Assembly: GCA_965230765.1 (NCBI GenBank)
Contig: CBDDLR010000002.1
Location: 1-64,000 of the forward strand
Direction: 5' to 3'
Origin: Sunxiuqinia sp965230765
GTDB lineage: Bacteria > Bacteroidota > Bacteroidia > Bacteroidales > Prolixibacteraceae
Length of the DNA stretch: 64,000 bases
Shown piece after piece: positions 26,929 through 36,580 of this stretch. Below the pieces are notes generated by a model that worked only from the letters and a program-made list of their open reading frames with translations, made no database searches and was not told the DNA's origin. A program made the position numbers and the translations under genes. Position 1 is the stretch's first letter. Every line of letters begins with the position of its first letter.

Positions 26929-26976
26929 CTTTCATTTTAGTTTAGTAATAAACTTATTCTTGGATTAGAATTGGTT

Positions 26977-29133
26977 CTATTCTTCTTCCTGCTCGGCAGC
27001 GTATGCAGCAAGCAGCTCGTCTTGTACCTCTTGAGGCACTTTTTCGTAGGCATCAAATTCCATGCTGAACATACCACGACCCTGAGTAAGTGAACTAAGG
27101 GAGGTAATGTATTTGTTCATTTCTTTTTGAGGCACTTTGGCGTTGATTTTCTCATAGCCTTTTTCGCTACCCATTCCCATAATCAGGGCACGGCGTCCTT
27201 GAAGGTCGCTCATTACATCACCCATGCGGTCACTTTGTACAAGCACTTCCAGGTTGAAAACAGGCTCCAGGATTTTTGGTCCTGCATTTTTAAATGCCAT
27301 GGAGAATGCGTTACGTCCGGCTAGTTTAAATGAAATTTCATTGGAGTCAACCGGGTGCATTTTACCATCGTAAATATAAACGCGGATGTCACGTGCATAT
27401 GAACCGGTAAGTGGCCCTTCGTTCATCTTCTCCATAATTCCCTTCAGGATTGCAGGATGGAAACGTGCATCAATTGATCCACCAACGATACAGTTGTGGA
27501 AAACCAATTTTCCACCCCATTCCAACTCGTGCTCTTCCGTACTACGGACTGAAAGCTTTTGTTCTTTCCCATTCATGTTGAAAACGTTCTTTTCAGGAAC
27601 ACCTTCTACATAAGGTTCAATTATCATGTGTACCTCTCCAAATTGTCCTGAACCACCCGATTGTTTTTTGTGACGGTAATCAGCTTGCGCAAATTTTGTA
27701 ATCGTTTCGCGATAAGGGATTTTTGGATTAAGGAATTCAATTTCCAGTTTGTAAATGTTGTTGTAGTACCACTTCAAGGTGTTGATATGGTATTCACCCT
27801 GACAGTGAATCAACATTTGTTTCAATTCTTTTGAATACTCAACCACGTAAGTTGGGTCTTCATCATGAATTTTTTGGAACATTTCACCCACCTTCTCTTC
27901 GTCAGCTTCGTTAACAGCTTTCAAAGCAACCGTGTGGCGTGCAGTTGGGAAGTTAACCTCTGCAAATTTGTACATGGCTGATTTTTCACTCAGCGTGTTG
28001 TTTACGTTTACATCTTTCAGTTTAACGGTAGCACCAATATCGCCAGCAACCATTTCACCAATTTTTGTGCGGTTTTTACCAGCCGAAACAAAAATTTGAG
28101 AGATGCGCTCTTTGTTACCAGTTTTGTGAATGATCAAGTCCATGCCTTCTTTCACGGTACCACTCATCACTTTAAAGTAAGTGATCTCACCAACGTGTTG
28201 CTCAATCGTAGTTTTGAAAACGATCATTGAAGTAGCTGCACTTTCGCTTTTATCAACTTCTTTTCCGTTGACTTCAGGAATTTCAACAGAGTCTGCTGGG
28301 GATGGGGTAATGTTTCCAATGAACTCCATCAAGCGGCCAACACCTTTGTTGTGTTTTGAATCGGCACAGAAAACAGGGAACAAACTGCGGTCTTGCATAC
28401 CCAAACGAATACCCTGGCGCATTTCGTCTTCACTTAATGAACCTTTATCGAAGTAAAGCTCCATCAACGCTTCATCATTTTCAGCAGCCATTTCAACCAA
28501 TTCGTTGTGCAATTCATCGGCACGGTCTTTTTCATCTGCAGGAATATCCAGAATTTCAGGTTTGCCACCATCAGCAGGGTATTTGTACAGTTTCATTTTC
28601 AATACATCAATGATTGAATCGAAACCAGGGCCTGCGTTAACCGGATATTGTACTACAGTAACTTTATTGCCGAAAATACTTTTTGCCTGCTCAACGGTTT
28701 GGTCAAAATTTACATTGTCATGATCCAACTGGTTGAAAAGGAAGATCATTGGCTTGCCCGCTTTTTCGGTGTAACGGCAAACAGCTTCAGTTCCTGCCTC
28801 AATTCCCTGAGGGGTATTAACAGTAACCACAGCACTACCTACAACATGAAGGGCAGAAATAACAGCTCCGCGGAAATCATCCATTCCCGGAGTATCTATG
28901 ATGTTGATTTTTTTATCACCTTGGAATGTGTGCATAACGGTTGAGAAAACCGAGTTGCCATATTCGTGTTCAATGGGTTGGAAGTCAGATACCGTGTTTT
29001 TGCTGTTAACTTCACCTCTACGATTAATCACTCCACCCTCAAACAGCATGGCTTCTGCAAGGGTGGTTTTCCCACTGCCGGCATTACCAATTAAAGCAAT
29101 GTTCCGGATTTGATCAGTTTTATAGACTTTCAT
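26977..29133 (-). CDS. Divergent EF-G paralogue (EF-G2 type) with altered GTPase motifs
   Basis: A 718-residue translation-factor GTPase covering all EF-G domains. Compared with the canonical EF-G in this window, the P-loop is GNAGSGKTT (about 16-24) instead of AHIDAGKTT, the G3 motif is DTPGMDDF with Met84 where canonical EF-G has the catalytic His, and G4 is NQLD instead of NKMD. The switch I core RGITIT is changed to YGNSVF. Bacteroides thetaiotaomicron has an EF-G2 reported to support translation without GTP hydrolysis under starvation; this looks like the same class. It has its own promoter and terminator, away from the ribosomal cluster. Confidence 0.9.
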   Translation of the reverse strand: MKVYKTDQIRNIALIGNAGSGKTTLAEAMLFEGGVINRRGEVNSKNTVSDFQPIEHEYGNSVFSTVMHTFQGDKKINIIDTPGMDDFRGAVISALHVVGSAVVTVNTPQGIEAGTEAVCRYTEKAGKPMIFLFNQLDHDNVNFDQTVEQAKSIFGNKVTVVQYPVNAGPGFDSIIDVLKMKLYKYPADGGKPEILDIPADEKDRADELHNELVEMAAENDEALMELYFDKGSLSEDEMRQGIRLGMQDRSLFPVFCADSKHNKGVGRLMEFIGNITPSPADSVEIPEVNGKEVDKSESAATSMIVFKTTIEQHVGEITYFKVMSGTVKEGMDLIIHKTGNKERISQIFVSAGKNRTKIGEMVAGDIGATVKLKDVNVNNTLSEKSAMYKFAEVNFPTARHTVALKAVNEADEEKVGEMFQKIHDEDPTYVVEYSKELKQMLIHCQGEYHINTLKWYYNNIYKLEIEFLNPKIPYRETITKFAQADYRHKKQSGGSGQFGEVHMIIEPYVEGVPEKNVFNMNGKEQKLSVRSTEEHELEWGGKLVFHNCIVGGSIDARFHPAILKGIMEKMNEGPLTGSYARDIRVYIYDGKMHPVDSNEISFKLAGRNAFSMAFKNAGPKILEPVFNLEVLVQSDRMGDVMSDLQGRRALIMGMGSEKGYEKINAKVPQKEMNKYITSLSSLTQGRGMFSMEFDAYEKVPQEVQDELLAAYAAEQEEE

Positions 29134-29609
29134 TTTGTTCGATTATTTATTGGTTAAAATAATAGCGGTTAATGCATTGGTTTACCCAATGAGAGCCACC
29201 AAAATTAGTAATAATTTCTTAACAAACAACCGGGCTGTTTTTGCCTGAATATGTTATAAAAATGGTTTTGGAAACGGAGTTTAGGTTGAGATTAAATCTT
29301 CCTACTTAACGGATCATTTTATGCCAGAATTTGAATTCACTTTTTGATTACTTGAGAATGTTAATTTTATGGAAAGTATAATAAACATGAATTATGTCAT
29401 GCTTAGTAGCGCAACCATTTTTGTAAATTAAACATCTCTTAGGCGTGGATAATTTGGGAAAAACAAACTGGTGCTATTTATGTGGCATTAAATAATGTAT
29501 TGATTAACCTTAAAACCCAATTATCATGAGGTCACCACCCTTACAGTCTAAAAGTATGATCGGGAAATCCGGTCATAATCATGTTTTGTATAATCTTAAA
29601 ACAAACCAA
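29134..29609. other. Gene-free leader between EF-G2-like and lipoprotein genes
   Basis: A 476-base gap. It holds the EF-G2-like promoter and a small inverted repeat CATTGG-N5-CCAATG (29175-29191) next to its predicted start point. The open frame running from 29526 into the next gene has no signal-like start and is taken as leader. Nothing else is evident. Confidence 0.5.
29200..29229 (-). promoter_or_regulatory. Candidate promoter of the EF-G2-like gene
   Basis: On the minus strand TTG (29229-29227), 19 bases of spacer, then TAATTTTG (29207-29200), matching the Bacteroidota -33/-7 layout. The predicted leader is about 60 bases. Confidence 0.6.
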
Positions 29610-30050
29610 ATGAAAACAACTATTTTAAAAATCAGTGTCTTTTTTCTACTCTTTGGCCTAATGGGGGCTGGATGTGTGAAGGATGAAGACTCTTCAAACA
29701 CGATCCTAGACGGAGAATGGACTCTTATCGGCTCAGGTGATGACTCAACTGGTGAATATGAATCAGAGCCAACTTCTGAGCCTCAATCATCCTATGTCGT
29801 TTTTGATAACGGAAGCCTTAATGCTTTCTCAGTAACTAATAAAACATATGACGTAACTTATATAATCAATGAAAATAGAATTAGAATTACTGATAAGGGA
29901 GGAAGAACTAAGGTTGGAGGCGACACGGAATGGGGGCTAGCTTTTTTGTTATCAATCAGTGATATTATAAAATTTAGCCTTATTGAAGATTCTTTAACAG
30001 CATATTACACCGAAACTAAATATTTGAAATTTAAAAAAGAAACCAAATGA
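29610..30050 (+). CDS. Small lipoprotein, unknown function
   Basis: A 146-residue lipoprotein from the ATG at 29610, which gives a proper signal ending LMGAGCVKDED with lipobox Cys. The mature part has short strands (DGEWTLIGSGDD, SYVVFDNGSLNAFSVTN) like small lipocalin-like lipoproteins of Bacteroidota, but no family is recognised. Its stop overlaps the start of the following T9SS protease (ATGA), so the two are translationally coupled; it could be a partner or inhibitor of that protease. Confidence 0.7.
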   Translation: MKTTILKISVFFLLFGLMGAGCVKDEDSSNTILDGEWTLIGSGDDSTGEYESEPTSEPQSSYVVFDNGSLNAFSVTNKTYDVTYIINENRIRITDKGGRTKVGGDTEWGLAFLLSISDIIKFSLIEDSLTAYYTETKYLKFKKETK

Positions 30051-32194
30051 GTAAAGTTATTTCTACTACAATTATATTTTTATTTTTTATAGTAAATGCA
30101 TTTTCCCAATTAAGTACAAAAGAGAATCCAATATCCTTTAAAGAGCAAATCAAGGATAAGGATATCCCAATTATAACCATGCCAAATTTGGATCTAGGGT
30201 TAGTGAAAAATGAAGAAATCCTTGATAGTATAAGTGGTTTCCCTCCCCGGTTTGGATTTGATTTTGATGTTAATATTGATCTTCTAAATTCCGGGAGATG
30301 GAAGGACTTGCCAAATAAGAAAGGGAGACTGTGGCAATTAATGATATCTTGTCCTGATGCATTATCTATTAATCTGTTGTATGATAGCTTTCATATACCT
30401 GAGGGTGGAAAATTTTTTGTTTACGGAAAAAACAAAAAGAAAGTATTGGGGGCATTTACGAAGCGAAATAATAAAGGGAACATGAAAAAACCTGGAAGTT
30501 TTGCAACAAGTTTAATTTTGAGCGATAGAATTGTATTGGAGTATTTCGAACCCAATGATATGAAAGGGGAATCAGTAATATCAATTGCAAAGGTAGTTCA
30601 TGGATATAAGTATATTAAGGTAGATAAACTTTTTGGAGATTCAGGGAATTGCAATGTTAATATTAATTGTCCTCAGGGAGATAATTGGCAAGATGAGAAA
30701 ACGAGCGTTGCGTTAATTATTGTTGGTGGAACAAGATGGTGTACTGGTTCTCTAATTAATAATACGGGTGAAGATGGAACTCCTTATTTGTTAACTGCAG
30801 ATCATTGCCTGGAGTCTAGTGGATTAGATGCGATTTCAAATCCAACTGCATCAAACTGGACATTTTTATGGAACTATGAGAGCATAGATTGTGAAGATGG
30901 AGCTGATTTTAATCCCCCATCGACCTCTGGAGCAACAGTAGTTGCAAATAATTCTGCATCTGACTTTGCTTTGCTTGAACTTGACGAAAGTCCTTATGAT
31001 TTAGAACCTTCTCTTTGTCTCTTCTATAGTGGATGGAGTAGGTCTACTTCTGCTCCGCCCAATACTACTTGTATCCACCATCCTTCTGGTGATATTAAAA
31101 AAATATCAATTGATAACGATTCTCCCTCTTCAGATGGGAACTATTGGAAAGTTAATGATTGGGATACTGGAACAACAGAAGGGGGATCTTCAGGTTCTCC
31201 TCTTTTTGATAATAATCAAAGAGTTATTGGGCAGTTAAAAGGAGGCGATGCTGCGTGTGGAAATGACTTGCATGATATTTATGGTAAACTTTCTGTTTCT
31301 TGGAATAATTCAACGGATAGAAGGCGCAGATTGAAAGATTGGTTAGATCCTTTGGGGACTGGTCCAATTACTTTGAATGGAGCTTATTTATTTCCTGCAA
31401 ATAATACAAATATTGCTGGCTCCAATCTTGTTTGCAATTCTGAAAACTATTCAATAAATAATTTACCATCCGGTGCAACAATAAGCTGGACTCAAAGCTC
31501 GAATTTGACAAGAAGTTCGTCGCAAGGTTCAAACCCTTGCTCGTTTAGTGCAAATGGTTCTGGTTTTGGTTGGGTTGAAGCGACAATTTCTACAGGTTGT
31601 GGTGATGTTACTTTACAAAGAAAAGATGTTAGAATCGGTTCGCCAGTTACAACCTTTATTGTTGGCTCAATGAATCCTAGTCCTCACCAAACAGAAACTT
31701 ACTATGCAACAGGGGACTATTACCCAGAATACCCTTCCGCTTTTGATTGGTCTGCACCTGGGGCTAGCAGTGTGGAAGAATATGGGGATCATGCCCAGAT
31801 AAGGTTTAGTTCACCTGGGTTTTACACTATTTCTGTAAAGGCTTATAATGGCTGTGGTTGGGGAAATGAATATTCCCTGCCTGTTCAGGTTATGGGCTAC
31901 TACAGTATGTCCATTTCTCCAAATCCAACATCGGGAGAAGCTGAGATTGCAATTGATACTCCAAGCGAAGAGAGTGTTCTTAAGTCAGGATCAATTGGGG
32001 CGTCTGAGCAAAGTAAAGATGTTGAATGGGATTTGGAAGTATATAATCAGGGGCAGCTTCTAAAGGCAAAAAAGACAAAAATCAAGTCCAAATCACATAA
32101 AATTAATACCAGGGGATGGAAGGAAGGTGTTTACATTGTGAAAGTAAAAGTCAACGATGAAATAATTACCGGGAAACTGGTTGTTCAGAAATAA
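30047..32194 (+). CDS. Secreted trypsin-like serine protease with T9SS type A sorting domain
   Basis: A 715-residue secreted protein. Signal peptide 1-20 (NAFSQ), propeptide about 21-205, then a chymotrypsin-fold protease similar to lysyl endopeptidase: His253 in LTADHC, Asp306 in SDFALLEL, Ser382 in GGSSGSPLF. After about residue 440 come two Ig/PKD-like modules (KAYNGCGWGN) and a C-terminal sorting domain starting SISPNPTSGEAEI and ending GVYIVKVKVNDEIITGKLVVQK-like strands. The T9SS domain directs export across the outer membrane. Base composition is more A/T-rich than its neighbours. Confidence 0.87.
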   Translation: MSKVISTTIIFLFFIVNAFSQLSTKENPISFKEQIKDKDIPIITMPNLDLGLVKNEEILDSISGFPPRFGFDFDVNIDLLNSGRWKDLPNKKGRLWQLMISCPDALSINLLYDSFHIPEGGKFFVYGKNKKKVLGAFTKRNNKGNMKKPGSFATSLILSDRIVLEYFEPNDMKGESVISIAKVVHGYKYIKVDKLFGDSGNCNVNINCPQGDNWQDEKTSVALIIVGGTRWCTGSLINNTGEDGTPYLLTADHCLESSGLDAISNPTASNWTFLWNYESIDCEDGADFNPPSTSGATVVANNSASDFALLELDESPYDLEPSLCLFYSGWSRSTSAPPNTTCIHHPSGDIKKISIDNDSPSSDGNYWKVNDWDTGTTEGGSSGSPLFDNNQRVIGQLKGGDAACGNDLHDIYGKLSVSWNNSTDRRRRLKDWLDPLGTGPITLNGAYLFPANNTNIAGSNLVCNSENYSINNLPSGATISWTQSSNLTRSSSQGSNPCSFSANGSGFGWVEATISTGCGDVTLQRKDVRIGSPVTTFIVGSMNPSPHQTETYYATGDYYPEYPSAFDWSAPGASSVEEYGDHAQIRFSSPGFYTISVKAYNGCGWGNEYSLPVQVMGYYSMSISPNPTSGEAEIAIDTPSEESVLKSGSIGASEQSKDVEWDLEVYNQGQLLKAKKTKIKSKSHKINTRGWKEGVYIVKVKVNDEIITGKLVVQK

Positions 32195-32213
32195 TTGTAG
32201 AATGCAATCAGCA

Positions 32214-32251
32214 ACAGAGGCTCTCACTTTAATTGAGGGCCTCTGTTTTTT
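32214..32251 (+). terminator. Intrinsic terminator after the T9SS protease
   Basis: ACAGAGGC (32214-32221) pairs with GCCTCTGT (32239-32246) followed by T6. Confidence 0.85.
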
Positions 32252-32334
32252 AACGGCCAATTGTGAATAACTAATAGGGGCTGTTTGTTTGTTGTTCATC
32301 GTTTTCCCCTATTTTTAGGGTGTAAATAAACGAT

Positions 32335-34524
32335 ATGCCTCGTTTTCCACATTATAAACAACCCGATGCTATGGACTGCGGGCCTACCTGCCTGCGGATG
32401 ATTGCCAAATTTTATGGTCGTAATTTCAATCTGAATTATTTAAGGGAGCAATCCCATATTTCACGTGAAGGTGTTTCTTTGCTGGGCATTAGTGATGCGG
32501 CTGAGGCAATTGGCATGCGAAGCCTTGGCACGAAGGTTACCTTTGAGCAGTTGGTGAAGGACGTGCCTAAGCCATGCGTTGTTCATTGGGATCAGAACCA
32601 CTTTGTGGTGGTTTACGAGGTTCGAAAAGAAAAAATTTATGTAGCCGACCCTGCCTTTGGCTTGGTTCGTTACGAAGAGAAGGAATTTAAAAAGCACTGG
32701 CTGGCAACGGTAAAAGATGGGGAGCAAAAAGGAATTTGCCTGATGTTGCAGCCAACGCCGGAGTTCTATAAGCTGGAAGATGATAAAGACGACCGATCGG
32801 GGTTTGGCTTCTTGTGGCGGTACATGCGTCCTCACAAACGACTGGCAGGTCAATTATTGCTTGGCTTTTTGGCGGCCAGCATCATGCAGCTGATTTTTCC
32901 GTTCCTTACCCAAAGTGTGGTTGATGTCGGGATCAACAACCAGGATATTGGGTTTATCTACCTGGTGCTTATCGCGCAGTTGGTCTTGTTTATTAGTTGG
33001 ATGTCAGTAGACTTTATCCGGTCCTGGATACTGTTGCATATTTCAACCCGGATCAATATTTCCATTATCTCCGATTTCCTGATCAAATTAATGAAGTTGC
33101 CAATTGGTTTCTTCGACACCAAAATGATTGGTGATTTGATGCAACGGATTACCGATCATCGCCGTATTGAGCGTTTCCTGACTACACAAACATTAAATAT
33201 ATTATTCTCACTCTTTAGCTTAGTTATTTTTGGAATTGTGCTGGCCCTTTATAGTTGGAAGATTCTGCTGGTATTTGTTATTGGGTCAGCGCTTTACCTG
33301 TTGTGGGTGTACATGTTTATGAAACGCCGCCGGCAAATTGATTATAAAAAGTTTGCCCAGTTATCGGAGAACCAGAGCATGCTTATTCAGCTAATCACAG
33401 GAATGCAGGAGATCAAGCTGAATAATTACGAAAAGCAAAAACGTTGGGAGTGGGAGCGAATTCAGGCTCGTTTGTTCCGGGTGAATGTGCAGAACCTTAC
33501 CGTTGACCAGTATCAGCAGGCTGGATCAATTTTTTTCAATGAAACCAAGAATATCATCATCATTATTATGGCAGCCATGGCTGTGCTAAATGGTAGTATG
33601 ACGTTGGGTATGATGATTGCTGTGCAATACATTATTGGTCAGTTAAATGCTCCGCTAAACGACATGATTAATTTTATGCACCTGGCTCAGGATGCGAAGA
33701 TAAGTTTGGAACGCTTGGGTGAAATTCATAAAAAAGATGATGAGGAGCTAAAAGATAAGCCGAAGATCACATCACTCCCTGCAGAAAAAGCAATTCATGC
33801 GCAGGGTTTGGTTTTTCAATACGAAGGGCCGCATTCACCTAAAGTGCTTAATAATATTAACTTGTCAATTCCTGAAAAGAAAGTAACGGCAATAGTTGGT
33901 ACCAGTGGAAGTGGCAAAACAACATTGGTAAAACTGATGCTTGGCTTTTATGCCCCAGTTGATGGAAAATTAAGGGTTGGGGACACTGATCTGCAAAATT
34001 TCTCTCAGCAATGGTGGCGTACAAAAGTGGGTGCGGTCATGCAGGATGGTTTCATCTTTTCTGATACCATTGTAAATAATATCGTGGTTGGCGATGAGTA
34101 TGTAAACAAGGAAAAATTACTTTTTGCAGTTCGCACTGCTAATATTCAGGAGTTTATTGAAAGCTTGCCTTTGGGATACAATACTAAGATTGGTCAGGAG
34201 GGGCACGGGTTAAGCCAGGGGCAAAAACAACGTATATTAATAGCACGTGTTATTTATAAAAACCCAGAGTACTTGTTCTTTGATGAGGCGACAAATGCCT
34301 TGGATGCTAACAATGAAAAGGTAATCATGGAAAACCTGAACAAGGTTTACGAAGGGAAGACTGTGATTGTTGTGGCTCACCGATTGAGTACGGTGAAAAA
34401 TGCCGACCAGATTGTGGTTCTGGATAAAGGTGAAATTGTTGAAGTGGGTAACCACGAAGAATTAACCAATAAAAAAGGAGCTTATTACAACTTGGTGAAA
34501 AACCAGCTGGAGCTTGGAGGATAG
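32335..34524 (+). CDS. C39-peptidase ABC exporter (bacteriocin/peptide transporter type)
   Basis: A 729-residue fusion. Residues 1-135 are a C39 cysteine peptidase with Cys15 (MDCGPTCL), His89 (QNHFVVVY) and Asp105 (ADPAF). About 150-460 is the transmembrane domain. The ATPase follows with Walker A GTSGSGKTTLVKL, signature LSQGQKQRI, Walker B LFFDEATNALD and the switch His in VAHRLS. Such proteins cut a double-glycine leader and export the peptide. A TTG-initiated HlyD-type adaptor follows after 111 bases, making a type I-like exporter. No leader-bearing cargo gene is seen nearby. Confidence 0.92.
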   Translation: MPRFPHYKQPDAMDCGPTCLRMIAKFYGRNFNLNYLREQSHISREGVSLLGISDAAEAIGMRSLGTKVTFEQLVKDVPKPCVVHWDQNHFVVVYEVRKEKIYVADPAFGLVRYEEKEFKKHWLATVKDGEQKGICLMLQPTPEFYKLEDDKDDRSGFGFLWRYMRPHKRLAGQLLLGFLAASIMQLIFPFLTQSVVDVGINNQDIGFIYLVLIAQLVLFISWMSVDFIRSWILLHISTRINISIISDFLIKLMKLPIGFFDTKMIGDLMQRITDHRRIERFLTTQTLNILFSLFSLVIFGIVLALYSWKILLVFVIGSALYLLWVYMFMKRRRQIDYKKFAQLSENQSMLIQLITGMQEIKLNNYEKQKRWEWERIQARLFRVNVQNLTVDQYQQAGSIFFNETKNIIIIIMAAMAVLNGSMTLGMMIAVQYIIGQLNAPLNDMINFMHLAQDAKISLERLGEIHKKDDEELKDKPKITSLPAEKAIHAQGLVFQYEGPHSPKVLNNINLSIPEKKVTAIVGTSGSGKTTLVKLMLGFYAPVDGKLRVGDTDLQNFSQQWWRTKVGAVMQDGFIFSDTIVNNIVVGDEYVNKEKLLFAVRTANIQEFIESLPLGYNTKIGQEGHGLSQGQKQRILIARVIYKNPEYLFFDEATNALDANNEKVIMENLNKVYEGKTVIVVAHRLSTVKNADQIVVLDKGEIVEVGNHEELTNKKGAYYNLVKNQLELGG

Positions 34525-34600
34525 TGATATGACTGCATGGCTTAATTGTTATACTGCTGTTTGTTTCTGGGAGGATGATCTTCTACTTTCAGCTATACAA

Positions 34601-34624
34601 CCATTTAGCCATTTAACCATTTAA
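34601..34624. repeat. Degenerate 8-bp tandem repeat tract
   Basis: CCATTTAG, CCATTTAA, CCATTTAA in register, followed by CCGTTGTT, directly before the HlyD start. Same style as the 8-bp tract at 1337-1368. Confidence 0.6.
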
Positions 34625-34635
34625 CCGTTGTTGTT

Positions 34636-35943
34636 TTGCCAGACAGAAACGAAAATATCGAAATTAGGAGCGATGAGGTTCAGGAGATCATCGGGAAGTT
34701 ACCATCGTGGTTCTTGCGCAGTGGCTTAACCGTGATTCTTATTTTTGTGCTATTCTTGCTAGCCGGGGGATGGTTGTTTAAATATCCGGATATTATTAGA
34801 GCACGAATTGTGGTGATGTCTGAAAATCCACCTGCCCATATTGTTGCACGCACGACAGGAAAGATTGATCAGCTTTTTGTAGCTGACAAAGATACCGTAA
34901 AACATGATCAGGTGATTGCCATTTTGGAGAACACGGCCAATCATGAAGACGTTCTTGAGCTTCAAAAAAACCTACTTGAGCTAGACCGTTTCTTTATCAC
35001 ATTTGATACATTATATTATAAGGAGTTGAGTCTTGATTACAGCCTGGGTGATATTCAGGCTGAATTTTCAACCTTTCTGCGCCTGTATAATAATTATATA
35101 AGTTTTATCCGTTTGAATTTTTATCCGCAGAAAATTTCTTCTTTAAGAAAACAGGTGAGTACACAGCGAATGTATTACGACAGGCTTTGGACACAGCGCA
35201 AAATTGTAGAAGACGAATTTAGTATAGCGAAAGGGCAATTCGATCGTGATTCAGGCCTGTATGTACGGGGTGTAATTTCGCTTGTAAATTTTAACGACTC
35301 AAAGGCAAAGTTACTGCAAAAGAAATACGCCTTTAACGATGTACGTACAAACCTTGCAAAATCTGAAAATGAGCGTATTCAGATGGAACAGGATGTAATT
35401 GATACTGAAAAAGAATTTGAAGACCAAAAGCTAAAACTACAGTCTGAACTAATTGAAGCATTAAATAATCTAAAGAGCCGTCTGGATTACCTGGATAAAG
35501 CTTTTGTGCTTAAAACACCCATAGCAGGACAGGTTACGTTTACTAATTTCTGGAGCAAAAACCAGCAGGTAAAAAAAGATGATGTGGTGTTTACGGTTGT
35601 TCCTGAAAAAGAGAGTAAGATTATTGGTCGTGTTACTTTGCCCTTAAGAGGTGCAGGTAAAGTTGAACCAGGGCAGCGGGTAAATATTCGGTTTGATAAT
35701 TTCCCATATATGGAATATGGCATGGTTCGCGGCACAGTGAAATCCATTTCCTTGGTGCCTTCAAATGATAATTATATTGCTGAAATTGATCTGCCACAAA
35801 ACTTGAAAACCAATTATAATCTTTCCTTAACATTTAGTCAGGAAATGAAAGGGGATGTTGATATTGTCACCGAAGATCTTCGGCTGATTCAGCGTTTCTT
35901 TAACCCCATAAAATCGTTGTTTAAAGACAAGGTGATGAACTAG
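34636..35943 (+). CDS. HlyD-family membrane fusion protein (adaptor of the C39 ABC exporter)
   Basis: A 435-residue periplasmic adaptor. One N-terminal membrane helix (about 28-50), a lipoyl half-motif (ARTTGKIDQLFVADKDTV), a long coiled coil (about 100-290) and the second half-motif (LKTPIAGQVTF) precede beta-barrel domains. The start is TTG at 34636; no in-frame ATG exists before the membrane helix. It would link the ABC exporter to an outer-membrane channel, whose gene is not adjacent. Confidence 0.88.
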   Translation: MPDRNENIEIRSDEVQEIIGKLPSWFLRSGLTVILIFVLFLLAGGWLFKYPDIIRARIVVMSENPPAHIVARTTGKIDQLFVADKDTVKHDQVIAILENTANHEDVLELQKNLLELDRFFITFDTLYYKELSLDYSLGDIQAEFSTFLRLYNNYISFIRLNFYPQKISSLRKQVSTQRMYYDRLWTQRKIVEDEFSIAKGQFDRDSGLYVRGVISLVNFNDSKAKLLQKKYAFNDVRTNLAKSENERIQMEQDVIDTEKEFEDQKLKLQSELIEALNNLKSRLDYLDKAFVLKTPIAGQVTFTNFWSKNQQVKKDDVVFTVVPEKESKIIGRVTLPLRGAGKVEPGQRVNIRFDNFPYMEYGMVRGTVKSISLVPSNDNYIAEIDLPQNLKTNYNLSLTFSQEMKGDVDIVTEDLRLIQRFFNPIKSLFKDKVMN

Positions 35944-36020
35944 CTGTCCTTAAACGAGATAAATTCAATAAAAAATATAAAAAATACTTCATTTTTTTCG
36001 TGAACTAATTTGAAAATTAG

Positions 36021-36028
36021 TACTTTTG
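36021..36028 (+). promoter_or_regulatory. Candidate -7 box for the ribosomal supercluster
   Basis: TACTTTTG, an exact TAnnTTTG match, in the A/T-rich 204-base region before rpsL. A clear -33 TTG is not seen at the ideal distance, so the call is moderate. Confidence 0.5.
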
Positions 36029-36147
36029 CCCTCCGTTTTTGGATAGTTATATCCGAGATACGGCTGTAAAGTGTTGTTATTTACGAAAATAAGGATACCT
36101 TTGCAGGCTGTTTTTTTGAAAGTTTAATTGATAATAAAAATAGTTGT

Positions 36148-36522
36148 ATGCCAACGATTCAACAGTTAGTAAGGAAAGGACGTACCGTTCAGGAAGAGAA
36201 AAGTAAATCTCGTGCCCTGGATTCTTGTCCGCAAAGACGTGGTGTTTGTGTGCGCGTTTATACAACAACACCAAAAAAACCTAACTCGGCGATGCGTAAA
36301 GTAGCAAGGGTAAGGTTAACAAACGGGAAAGAAGTGAATGCTTATATCCCAGGAGAAGGTCACAACCTTCAGGAACACTCTATTGTATTGGTACGCGGTG
36401 GTAGGGTTAAAGACCTTCCAGGTGTTCGTTACCACTTAATTCGTGGAGCCCTTGACACAGCAGGTGTAGAAGGTCGTACACAAAGACGTTCTAAATACGG
36501 AACAAAAAAGCCAAAGAAGTAA
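36148..36522 (+). CDS. rpsL: Ribosomal protein S12
   Basis: 124 residues. The decoding-centre loop TTPKKPNSAMRKVARVRL and the PGVRYHLIRGALD loop are present, with Lys43, the position where streptomycin-resistance substitutions arise, in the wild-type state. First gene of the str-S10-spc-alpha run; promoter upstream at about 36021. Confidence 0.98.
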   Translation: MPTIQQLVRKGRTVQEEKSKSRALDSCPQRRGVCVRVYTTTPKKPNSAMRKVARVRLTNGKEVNAYIPGEGHNLQEHSIVLVRGGRVKDLPGVRYHLIRGALDTAGVEGRTQRRSKYGTKKPKK

Positions 36523-36580
36523 ACGGTTGAAAACCGTTTAGTGGTTTGGTTGAGTAAAGGAAGTCCAGAGTGGACGACTT
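36521..36580 (+). promoter_or_regulatory. Two hairpins in the rpsL-rpsG intercistronic region
   Basis: AAACGGTT (36521-36528) pairs with AACCGTTT (36532-36539) right at the rpsL stop, and AAGTCC/GGAC with ACTT around 36561-36580 forms a second imperfect hairpin. The 109-base gap is long for this cluster. In E. coli S7 binds the rpsL-rpsG spacer to repress its own translation, so an analogous element is possible. Confidence 0.4.

Larger units (their letters stand above)
26568..26976. other. 409-base gene-free gap rich in repeats
   Basis: From left to right it holds a heptad tract (26575-26602), a short hairpin (26622-26636), a MITE-like element (about 26694-26848) and the terminator of the EF-G-like gene (26903-26928). 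No plausible gene is seen. Confidence 0.7.
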
